This document shows, one piece after another, positions 32,985 to 44,900 of a DNA stretch of 64,000 nucleotides. Made by a program: the position numbers and the translations under genes. The DNA is from Astropecten irregularis (lineage: Eukaryota > Echinodermata > Asteroidea > Paxillosida > Astropectinidae), in contig OZ020244.1 of assembly GCA_963971285.1 (NCBI GenBank), positions 22,196,001 through 22,260,000 on the forward strand. Reading direction: 5' to 3'. Each line of letters begins with the position of its first letter. Position 1 is the stretch's first letter. Under the pieces are notes generated by a model. It saw only the letters and a program-made list of their open reading frames with translations. It made no database searches and had not been told where the DNA came from.

Positions 32985-35900
32985 GTATGAGATGAGATTC
33001 ACGTATGAATACAGTAGCTGAGAGACCTGGTGTTACCATTGGTTAGGGCGCCCTCGTATGACCATTATTGGTCATGTTTGTACTCCTGTATACAAACATG
33101 CTGGATCCCCATATTGTCGAGGCAGGCTTGTGGAGTCAAATCGGCCTAAATTCATAAAGGAGGATGGGGGGGGCCGTACACGGGGTACGCGAACGATTTG
33201 CGAAAGACGCGAATTTGGAAAAATAGGAACGCCCAGCAATCGCATTTTATGCTGCAAAAGGTCGCGGGGGTTCGTAAGTGTCGTCAATATGTTTCCGGGC
33301 GTCGTTTTATGTTCTTTCGAAGGTTTCCCGCATCCCGGTTCATATTTATTAGTCGTGATCATTTTTTTATCAAGAATGTCTCTAAAGCTTCGTCGATATG
33401 CGCAGGACCTACTCAAGACGTGCGAGATATGTTCGCAAAATCCTCGTAACGGTAAATCTCACTTGAACCAAACAGTAGTTACTATGGTTTACACGATATT
33501 TGCACATACGTTGCTAGAACTTCGCACAAACTGCGCAGAAATAGTTTGCGACTTCATTGCCGCGAGATCGACCCTTGGAGAAAAACTGCAATTTTGGACA
33601 TTCTACATTCGCGTCCCTCTTTCGCGTGTGTTCGCGTGCCCCGTGTGAACCCCCTCAATTCTGTGTCTGCTCTGAACATTCGTTAATGACATTGCTCTTC
33701 TCTTCGCAGTTGTCATTCCAGTCTCTGCTCGAGTCTGTGTGCTGGGTACGGAACCGGACTCATCAGCTGGTGGCATGATTCGAGCCGTCATGTCACCGGG
33801 AGACCCATGTACCTGCACTGTGATCGTTCCTGGTGGTCACAACATGTACGCTCCACCGAGACCTGACCCACCAACTTACATCGACGTACGCCATCTGATA
33901 GCCGCGGATGCTGGGGAAATCAGGCGACTTTTCAACTGTGTGGCCGGGAATACACCAAACGACGAGCCTTTGGCCACTGAGATTGCTCAAGGTACATACA
34001 GGGTGTCCCAGAAAAAAACGAAACAGAGATTTGTCAATGTATAATCCTATTTTAATTTCACTTTTGAATAATAACTGACACATATATCTGAAAAGCTTAG
34101 TTTCTCAGCTTTCATTTGATACCATTCATTATGATACATAGTGAAAGATCGGTCAGGTGTTTCAAAATGATGAAAATTCGATCAACATTAAAAGGCAGAT
34201 ATCTCTGTCATCCCTCTGTCATGAATGGTATCAAATGAAAGCTGAGGATCTAAGCTTTTCAGATTATGTGTCTATCATTTATTATTCAAAAAAAAGAAAT
34301 TAAAATAGGATTAAACATTGACAAATCTCGGTTTCGTTTTTTCTGGAACACCCTGTATACATCACACTCACAACAAAATGCAATTGAAAAAAAAAACACA
34401 TGCTGGAAAAAACTGGATTTTTTCAGCTATTACGCGCCAAATACTTGGAAAAACAAAGAAAAAAAGGATGCCTTTTCTACCCCTAATAAGACATAACAGA
34501 AGAAGATTTCAGAATATGGCGTCACGTCGAATTGAAGGTCTAGACCTCTCCCATCAAAAAAAGAAAAGAAAAAAATGGAAAAAGAAAAAGGTTTTCTAGC
34601 CCCCGGAATATTGGCGCGAGAACCGCACCCGGGTCGTAGGTCACATCCGATGTAGATGAGCACTGCGTACTCAGTGCTTGTTGAGTGCACATGAAAATAT
34701 CATGCGCTGGCTCAGGTGGGATTCGAACCCACAACCTCCTGCTTAATACCGGCAGTGCAGATGCAATAATATACATGGTTACTGTACCACTTTCATAACG
34801 TTACGGGCTTCAAATGAAAATTAATGTTGTATTCCTTTTATTAAAGATAATCATAAAAAAAAACTTACTGAATAAAAAAAAATCAGTCAGTTTCCCTTGT
34901 GATTATTTGATGATTATATTAATTAAAAAGCCGTATCCTCTTTGAGTGATCCCCGTGTACCGTTCCCAGGTTGCAGCATTACTGCGTGTATCATTGAAGC
35001 GATCCTTGGGGTATGGTGGTATGTACGTGGTTTCATGGCTTCTGACTACCAAACGAACACAAATAATTGACTATTGGGGTCACCGCAATCGTAGGGCTGG
35101 ATGGCTCAGTTGGTAGAGCGCCCGTACGGTATTCAGGAGGTCGCCGGTTCGAATCCCGCTCCAGTAAATGTTTCTTTGTTCACTTTTCAATTTTATTAAA
35201 GATGTGACATCGCCAGGTGACATCAACCTTCAAGAGTCCACACTAATTGATGCGACTGCATATGAGTCAACATCTTTGGCCGCTACCACCGCAAACAAAT
35301 CTACTCTGGGCACAACTAGCCAGGTGTTTGCTGATACCACTCATCAGGAGTCAACAGCTGTAGTCGATACAACCACCCATGAGGAGTCTACAACCCTGGC
35401 CGATACCCACGAATCTACTCTGGACACAACTAGCCAGGTGTTTGCTGATACCACTCATCAGGAGTCAACAGCTGAAGTTGATACAACCACCCATGAGGAG
35501 TCTACAACCCTAGCCGATACCCACGAATCTACTCTGGACACAACTAGCCAGGTGTTTGCTGATACCACTCATCAGGAGTCAACAGCTGTAGTCGATACAA
35601 CCACCCATGAGGAATCTACAACCCTAGCCGATACCCACGAATCTACTCTGGACACAACTAGCCAGGTGTTTGCTGATACCACTCATCAGGAGTCAACAGC
35701 TGTAGTCGATACCACCACCCATGAGGAGTCTACACTCCTGGCCACTACCTATGCTGACTGCCAGGAGATCCGGAATGCAGGGCACACGACCAGTGGGGTG
35801 TACACCATCCTCCTTAATACTGAGCACATCAATGTTTACTGTAAAATGGAGGGTAGTCTGGGATACATTGTAAGTACCGGTTATTGTTCCGTCATAGTAC

Positions 35901-38900
35901 TATACAGCAAATGACAATTCAGACAAATTCCCTTACGGCTAATTGATGATTATATTTATTTAAAAAGCGGCATCCTCTTTGAGTGATCCCCCATGTACAT
36001 GTACTGTTTCTCAGATTGCAGTATTTCTGCGCGTATCGATGATCCTTGGGATATGGCAGCATCTTTATGGTTTCATGGCTTCTGACTGCCAAAAGAACTC
36101 AGATAATAGACTAAACGTCACCATGGCTGGGTAGTGCAGTTGATAAGAGCGCCGGTACAGTGTTCCGGGTGTCGATAGATCGAAACCCGTTCCAGTCAAT
36201 TTTTAATAAAGCGTTTTCCTGGTTTTTCTCCGTTGTCTTACAGGCGTACATCAGTAACGCACCAATTGCATCGACCACTTTCGGACTTATTCGAGACTTG
36301 TTTTTTCTTGTTCCAGATGTTTCAAAGGCGCATCGACGGCTCCGTGAGTTTTAACCGGAACTGGCAGGAATATGCCGATGGTTTCGGGGATGTGGCAGGG
36401 GAATTCTGGCTGGGGAATGAGAAGCTGAAGAAATTGACAGCAGCGGGATCATGGGAGCTGCACATCACCGTGCAAAACTTCGCTGATGAAGAGGCTGTTG
36501 TCAAGTATGGGCAATTCAGTATAACAGATCCTAACTACAAGTTGTACGTCCACTCATTCACCGAAGTTACTTTAAGTCCAGGTACATACGGTGTTCAGTT
36601 TCATTAAATATTTGACAATAAGTATAATTGTGTTCCCCATCACTTAATGTAGTTGTTTTAGGTGATGTGCATAGCCATTGCTCAAAACCTCGCGCTGCTT
36701 ACGCACAAAAATGGGTAGAGGTAACCTACGACTTTCGACACAAATCGACACGAAAGCAATTGTTAGATTATTGCGATTGGAATGGTCAGTTAATATTCTC
36801 ACGATCTCGATGGAAGTGCGCAGTCTCTGTAGTCACTTAACTACGAAAGCCCAATCGTGCCACTGACAAAAATAATTCTGTCTGAAACTAATTCGTTTTA
36901 ACGGATTACTAATTCGTTTTAACGGATTACTAATTCGTTTTAACGGATTACTAATTCGTTTTAACGGATTACTAATTCGTTTTAACGGATTACTAATTCG
37001 TTTTAACGGATTACTTATTCGTTTTAACGGATTACTAATTCGTTTTAACGGATTACTAATTCGTTTTAACGGATTACTAATTCGTTTTAACGGATTACTA
37101 ATTCGTTTTAACGGATTACTAATTCGTTTTAACGGATTACTAATTCGTTTTTTCGAATTACTAATTCGTTTTTACGGATTATTTTTTTACACGGCTATGG
37201 CTTGGAAATACACAAGAGCCTATACAAAGTGGCTGCAGCCGGTGGGGCGTGCTCGTGTGTAATTTCAAGCTGTAGCCATGTAATTCGGACATGGCTTCGC
37301 TGGTTCGAGGTATTTTAGACATCATTCGAAAACTGCATGCAAAAGCAAAGGAACCAGCGTAACATATGGCCGAGCCCCCGTCACGTCACTAGCACTGTGT
37401 TTGTACATTGCATAATACGCACGCTGCGACTTACGCTACTGACAACAACCATCATCAACCAACTTTCTGCCTTTTACAGTTTTATTTTCTGTAACAGTGA
37501 TGGTCACGGCCGGTTGCTCAGCCATGGAACCCCAGGTACGGTATAGGCTTAGTGTTTTTGGGTATTCATTATGCTAGACAACCCTATTTTTCATCATTGA
37601 GTCATTTTGTTGTAGTAGGCCCATGGGTAGTCAGGCACAGTACCACGCTCGTAGTCGAATTGTATCATGAGTTCAGCAATGGTTACTTGTGTCCTCTGTA
37701 AATGCATACCTAAAGTGCATCATTGATTGTTCTTCTTAGGATTATGTAGAGCTGCAAGCTTTCCTCCCAATCCTTTGGCACCTGCATCCCTTCTTCTTCC
37801 ATGATGATGGTGCACAAGTCAAATACATCTTTATCACATGGGTATTGTCCTTTAAAGGTGCATTCACTTTTGCAGACTTCTATTTCATCCAGTGGAACAG
37901 GCAGCAGAAAGTTCTCGACGGCATACAACTGCGGCAAGGTGTGCATCACAACAGGGCGGCCAAATGGGCCGAGACGATTCCTCGATGGTTTGATGTTGTG
38001 GTTGTTCCATTCTTGTTGTACGGAGTCCAGTTCTTCCTGTAATTTCAAGAAAGAAAGAGAAATGCCTGAAACTACATGCTCATGCAGTGACACAAGCACA
38101 ATGATAATAGGGCAGAACTTTGAATCACTAAAGGGAGGGATCATCACCTGTTTGCATTTTCTTGTTTACCTTTTTTTCTTTCATCATGATCCGTGCAAAA
38201 TAATGCATAGATTTTAATTAGGGTGAAAACCGTCATAATCTTAAACTATTACCTGAATGATGTTTAAGAAACAGAATTGTGTGAGTGACTTGTCAAGCCG
38301 ATCCCCGAAGAGCCCTTCCTCCTTGAGATGTTTGAAGACGTCCATCCAAAACTGGGCACAATGCTTCCGAAGAATGCTCCACCAACATTCTATCCTCGGA
38401 TTGTTTTGACTGGTTCCTTGTGTGAAACTCTTTCTATGAGCAAACGAGTCGTTGTGATTTCGTCTCAGAAACTGCTGCATTTGACGAATATGGGCGTTTT
38501 TTTGTTCCATGGTCGGCCCTGATGACCCTTGGGCAACCGTTTTCTCTGGAAACTGTTTCCATCAAATATCCGGCAATGACTGACGGATCACTGTTTGTTG
38601 AGTACGCCTCAAGCCACAACACACGTCTTGAGAACCCATCTATACACCCACTAATACAAATTCCATACGGAGTTAATTTGTCGTACGAATCGGTATGCCA
38701 CATGAAATTCGGCCCTCTCACACGATACAGGCGCCTTTGCAATCTCTTTCTTCTTCTCAGTTCTACGCCTTCTTCATCCAGAAGTTTTAGCATTAAGCGT
38801 ACTGTTTCTCTATCCGTGTTCAGCCCATTTTGGATGCACTTTAAATGCATCCAGCGGTAGCCATGCAAAATCCCTGAACGCTGAAGCTCCGACTGAATAA

Positions 38901-41900
38901 AAAGAGCAATGTCAAAAATATCGGAGTGGTTTTTGCGGCGATACAAACCCAGAGAACGCAGTCTTCTTTGCAGGGTCCGCTTACTTATCAAAATGTTGTG
39001 ATTAAGAAGCAGCGATCCAAGTATTTCATCGTAACTCCAGCCAAGGTTGAAGTATTGCCGAATGAACATGTATGGTAACGGTGCCATCATCAGGTGTGAA
39101 TAACGAGTAACTACATGTGTAATTTGTAATAGTAATCCGAAATAACGAATTAGTAATTCGAAAAAACGAATTAGTAATTCGTTAAAACGAATTAGTAATT
39201 CGTTAAAACGAATTAGTTATTCGAAAAAACGATTTAGTAATTCGTTAAAACGAATTAGTAATCCGTTAAAACGAATTAGTAATCCGTTAAAACGAATTAG
39301 TAATCCGTTAAAACGAATTAGTAATCCGTTAAAACGAATTAGTTTCAGACAGAATTATTTTTGTCAGTGGCACGATTGGGCTTTCGTACTAATTCGTTTT
39401 AACGGATTACTAATTCGTTTTAACGGATTACTATTTCGTTTTAACGGATTACTAATTCGTTTTAACGGATTACTAATTCGTTTTTTCGAATTACTAATTC
39501 GTTTTTTCGAATTACTAATTCGTTTTTACGGATTATTTTTTTACACGGCTATGGCTTGGAAATACACAAGAGCCTATACAAAGTGGCTGCAGCCGGTGGG
39601 GCGTGCTCGTGTGTAATTTCAAGCTGTAGCCATGTAATTCGGACATGGCTTCGCTGGTTCGAGGTATTTTAGACATCATTCGAAAACTGCATGCAAAAGC
39701 AAAGGAACCAGCGTAACATATGGCCGAGCCCCCGTCACGTCACTAGCACTGTGTTTGTACATTGCATAATACGCACGCTGCGACTTACGCTACTGACAAC
39801 AACCATCATCAACCAACTTTCTGCCTTTTACAGTTTTATTTTCTGTAACAGTGATTGTCACGGCCGGTTGCTCAGCCATGGAACCCCAGGTACGGTATAG
39901 GCTTAGTGATTTTGGGTATTCATTATGCTAGACAACCCTATTTTTCATCATTGAGTCATTTTGTTGTAGTAGGCCCATGGGTAGTCAGGCACAGTACCAC
40001 GCTCGTAGTCGTACGTGGTACATCATCCATGGTAGTAGTACAGTACATGTTTGACGGCGAGGGGTTGGCATCACCGGGGGGGGGGGGGGGGGGGGGGTTG
40101 AGTGAACTTGTTATATTAGTCCGTGGGCCGTGGCCTTTTATTCGCTCGTTTCGTGACCATCATCACCGAATTTGTTCCCATTCGGCATGGATGTAGATGT
40201 GACATTACTGAACAAGAATTGATTTGTTTCCACGTCCAATTTGTGTTCCCTGAAGAGAAATTTGCGACAGAAAATCGTCAAATTTTACGTACAGAAAAAA
40301 CATATCAATAAACAGCGCCCTCAATCGGAAGAAGGTAATTATCTACAATAAAACTATACGAACTGCATGTAAAACCCTTTACATGATTGGAAACTGATCA
40401 AACTTCAACCTAATTTAATGTGTCGTTTTAATTACGGGAGTCCCCAGATAAAGGTGCCTTATAAAAATGCTGTATTATTATTATTATTATTATTATCATT
40501 GGGATTAAATATGTGAAATGACCTTGGCCTGTAATTGTGTACATATGTATCTCTTTTAAATACTGACTCTGTTCTCTCCTTTCCATTTCTCAACCAGGGG
40601 GAAGCTTCTGTGCAAGATTTGTACTTGTTTATGGAACTGAGAGGGATTTCGGGAGAAATAATCGAAAACATGAAAAAGGAAAAGGTGAGATACAAATTGC
40701 ATAATAATCTTAATAGTGTATGTTATATGAACAGTAATGCAGAAAGGGAATTGTTGTGTCTTTGGACAGACTTGTTAAAGAGTGTTCTAATTAACAGCCT
40801 TGTTGGCCACACCATGTTGAAGCTATATCGCACAACAATCGAGAGGCAGTTACCCGGACAACCGCACACATATATAAGGGGTGTGAGAATTCAACTTTTT
40901 AGCTGATTCAGTTTTTTTGGTTCATGATTTTACTCTGAATTTCAGCTTTTTTGTACACCTGCTGTGTACAAAAGTATGGTAACTGATTAAATTTCAGCTT
41001 TTTCGGAGCAGTTTCAAGCTTTTGTTGCATGTGGCCACTCACACCCCTGATGGATGCGCAGTACTCAGTACATGTATACATGTAGTGTATAGTCTTAGCT
41101 CCAGTTGCTACACAACAGGAATGCAACAGGAATGTACCTAATCGAATCAAACCTGTTAAATTGTGCCCAAAAAATCTAATACATGTGTATTAAAAGTTCT
41201 AATTGTAACGCAACGGTTAACTTCAAGAATACCAAGAACAGTTGTGGAATTTCCTGTATCACCAAATCCTAACATGACAGCCACATCCAGTTGGCCAATG
41301 AGTAAAGCACTGAGTGAAGACAGCATGCATGATTGACTTACTTTTAATGAAACTGTTTCTTTTTTTAACGTTCAGATTGATGCAGCTGTCCTTGCAATGA
41401 TGGATGACTCGTCGCTCCAAGATTTTGTGCCATTATTGGGAGACAGGATAGCCCTACGGAATTTTTGCACCAAAGCACCAAGTCTTGTTGAAAGTAGCAA
41501 TGGCACATCCTCAAGAAGAGACACACTCCTACAAAAGCTCAGAGTCAAGCTAGGGATGAGACAGGCAGGGACAAGTGATGAGGAGTCAAGTGCTTGCAAC
41601 AGATCCGAGCGATTGAAAGGAAACCAGAATGCATCTAAAGATAGCAGAAAGATTGATTTCGGCTGGATTGACTTCAGTTATGATACCAACGGTTACAAGC
41701 AAGTCAGAAAAAATACAGGAGGTGGCACTAGGCAACTGACTGTGTCCAAATCAATGGGTTATGCTGACCTTCTTGGACTTGCCAAAGGTTTGTTTTTGAA
41801 AGACGGTATTTCTTCCAGAGGGAAAGAATGTGACTTTGAGCATGACCTCTGTGATTTCAGACAGCAGCCTCTACCGGAGTCTGTAACTGTTGGCCAGCTC

Positions 41901-44900
41901 TACAGCGAGACTAAAATGTCAATATTGAGATTTTACCTCAGAACCAAAGGAAAACATAATGCCAAGAAAGAGGAGAAGAGAAAGCAGAAGCGTAAGTTGA
42001 TTTCCTTGGACTCAGATTCTTCAGAGGAGGACTTTTAAGATCCTTGGGCTTTCGAAATTCCAGGGAATGAAGTCGAAATTCAGGAGAGTTCATCACCACA
42101 GCCTCATGAGGGGGAGGTTGAGGAATGCCTTGCCAGTACAGAGCAGCTCCCTGAGAGTTCACCAAGAGAACCAGTTCAACCAGACACACCAACAGTCTCA
42201 TTTGGGCCGAGAAGCTCACCAGATCACCAGAACCTACTCAATGACACCATTCCTTCTTGTTCCACATCACCTGACCAAGGCTCATCACACAGCACTTCCC
42301 AGTCCCAAGCATTTGAGGTAGTTATCATCCGAAGAGTGGCAATAGTGGAAGACATGATCGCTGCTTTTTCATCTCCAGAAATCATGGAAGCAAAGGTGTC
42401 ATTGCACATGGTTTTGCCAAATGGAGATATTGAAGCAGGGCAAGGCAGTGGTGTGTTTCGAGATGCCCTAACACAATTTTGGGAGGAATTCTTTGCAAAA
42501 TGTGCTGTAGGCGACATTCAGAAAGTTCCTACCGTCCGCCATGACTACAAGGAGACCGAGTGGCAAGCAATTGGAAGAATATTGGCAAAAGGGTGGGTGG
42601 ATCAAAGATATTTCCCTCTGTCGCTCTCACCAATTTTTGCGGAAACTGCACTGTATGGATCGCAACCAAGTGACGAAGATTGCAGATCTGCATTTTTGGC
42701 ATTTGTGCCAAAAAATGAAAGAAGAGTGCTAAGCAGTGCACAGGAAGAATTCCCCAGTGATCCAGAGGAGCTGCTTGAGATTCTTGGTGACTATGACTGT
42801 CGTACAGTTGTGAATCAAACAAATCTGTCAAGGGTGATATCTGAGTTAGGATTTCAGGAACTGTTCCAAAAACCGAAGTGCATGGCGGACTTCATGCAGC
42901 CAGTGTTGGAACCTCTTCGACAGGCCTTCACAAAGAATACCCTACTGAATCTCTATGAGGAGTTGCAGCCGACATCTAGAAAGGTACTATCTAAACTGAA
43001 ATTTCCTCCTGATTGCAATGCCGTCGAGTCAACAGTAGCAACGTACCTAAAGAGATATGTGAGGTCCTTGGATGAGCGCATGCTCAAACGCTTTCTGCGA
43101 TATTGCACTGGTTCAGATGTACTTTCCGCGAAGGCAATCACAATTATGTTCACACAAATGGAGGGCTTTCAAAGAAGACCAGTTGGCCATACCTGTGGTA
43201 GTGTTCTTCAACTTCCAGCAACTTATGAAAGTTTTGTTGACTTGCGCCAGGAATTTAATGCAATTCTTGAAAGTGGAGTCTGGGTTATGGATGTAATTTA
43301 AAGAAATCATGCTTGTTAAACAGCACCTGTTAGTGTACGTGTATCTTACACAGAAGTTGTGGCCTGTCATTAACAAAGTGTTGTAATTTTTGTAAATGGC
43401 AGTGTTTTTATAATGTCATTGCAATCAAGTAGTTGTCTTGTTGACTTGTTAAAATTCTTGGAAACATTATAACGCAAATGTAGTGAGATATTTTAAAGTT
43501 ACTCTCTTCTGCCGTTAAAATAAATATTGTGTACCAAACGAATAATTCATAACCATTTGTCACAGAGCTTGCCATTGGGTGTTTTTGACATATCTTTAAC
43601 CATGAAGAAAAGGACGTTATTGATTTTTTTTATTAGGTTTTAATGAGGTTGTGATTCCTGATCTTGGTCTCCAAACTTTGCCCATATTTGACATTTATAA
43701 TATAAATTAATATAAAAAGAGCCTATTCAAGATACACTCATGCTGACAATTCATCTACAGTGCTTAAAAGTAAACTTTAAGAGCCTTTTTTCTGCCTGTT
43801 TTTTATAATAATTAAAAAATCTGTGTACGTGTATTTGGGAACCAAGATTTTAAACACAAGGATTTTTCTCTCGATCATTCATTAATCACAGTCTGAGAAA
43901 CCTTAATAGGGATCCACATGTACATGTAGTACTTTATGACAATCATTAATTGTTTCTTGTTTACTCGATTTTTACATGAATGAGTGCTTCCTTTTGATTA
44001 TGTAAAGTAATAGAAAATGCCAAAAGAGTGTTTGCGTATTTCCTTTATACAATGTAGATAACTTTCTTTGTTGTTGGTTGGTTTCCCTAATACTGATTAA
44101 AATGGGAGACTTTCATCAAGACACTTGTGCCAGCAGCCATCGACCCCCTTTCTTCCACAGTACTGTAAAAATGAGCGGTAACACGTACCACCAGTCTCAA
44201 AGTCTTCCTTAGGCTTAGATTTCAAGTTACTATGAAGTTGATCTTTCTTTCAGTGTGTACTATGCAGACAAGAATATTTTTGTTGTTGTTTTTTTGTACC
44301 TAAACATGATATAATTTAAAATCCATAAGAACATTTTCATTGTTTATGTGTTAAAGAGAGTTCCTGCAACTTTTTTACTTGAAGTGCTTCTAATCTATTA
44401 AAGAATTCACTTCTTAGGCTAATTAAAGTTGGTTTCATTTTTATTTGCAAATCATATCAGGCATTTTTTGTGCTTTTATCCCTCTTTGCTTCCAAATGTA
44501 AACCACACAAATAATGAGGTTTTCTTGTTGTAACAACTCTTATTGATATTTGCATGTCATTAACTTTCCATTTGAATTTAGCTTGGCCATGGGAAAATAG
44601 CTGTGGTGATCAATAAACTATTCCAACCGACCATGTTGAATGAAATCAGCAGTTTTCTTTGTAAACTAAATAAAGACCAAGGGAGTGCACATATAGTTCG
44701 AAGGTGAATCAATTTTGCACATGTAAACGAATTATGTCTTCACATCTCTAGTTTATTGAATGATGTCCAGATTTATTAAAGTAGTAAAGCATAAAAAGCA
44801 GCAAGAGACATGGAGGAAACAGAAACATCTTAAACATAAAAGACAAATCAAAAGAAAACGGTCTTATATGTCATTGAAGTAAGGAAGGAACTAGAAAAAT

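Larger units (their letters stand above)
24480..33700. repeat. Left copy of a diverged segmental duplication (pairs with about 55990-63470)
   Basis: Blocks recur in the same order and orientation in both regions. TATCTTAAACCCTAACTCTG (24512) matches TATCTTAAACCTTAACTCTA (56002). The 27.27-27.66 kb block matches 56.64-57.12 kb, and the MITE at 27685 matches 57145. CGTCAAGCCAACGGGGGAAC (29383) matches 59409, and 32.05-33.72 kb matches 61.79-63.46 kb, including fibrinogen-gene exon 1. The left copy has extra insertions. Confidence 0.75.
36842..39388. mobile_element. Copy 1: internally deleted transposon (transposase relic only)
   Basis: It has both unique end caps (36842-36888 and 39342-39388), arrays of about 14 and 10 units, the first exon of the SAM-HECT gene (ATG 37524) and the transposase gene. 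Relative to copy 2 it lacks the segment equivalent to 40012-45175 (about 5.16 kb). The breakpoint reads GTAGTCG|AATTGTATC, and the trinucleotide TCG is present at both deletion ends in copy 2. Confidence 0.85.

Noticed and set aside
33058..33648. 196-codon ORF in FReD intron 1
   Set aside because: It crosses a family G repeat, has no recognisable domain, and is not open in the other copies.
35094..35166. Possible functional tRNA gene
   Set aside because: A and B boxes are present, but the same head recurs at 15188 and 36126 joined to shared sequence and ends CCAGTAAA, which fits a tRNA-derived SINE.
36886..37190. Regular 21-bp repeats resembling a CRISPR array
   Set aside because: Units are contiguous with no unique spacers, the genome is eukaryotic, and the arrays are inverted transposon ends.
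38522..38860. Plus-strand 112-codon ORF, also present at 46042-46380
   Set aside because: It is antisense to the conserved transposase core; its preservation follows from the coding strand.
41397..42038. Single-exon 213-codon protein ending SDSSEEDF
   Set aside because: The last 16 codons read through the donor GTAAGT at 41992; splicing to 42064 restores a frame into the HECT region.
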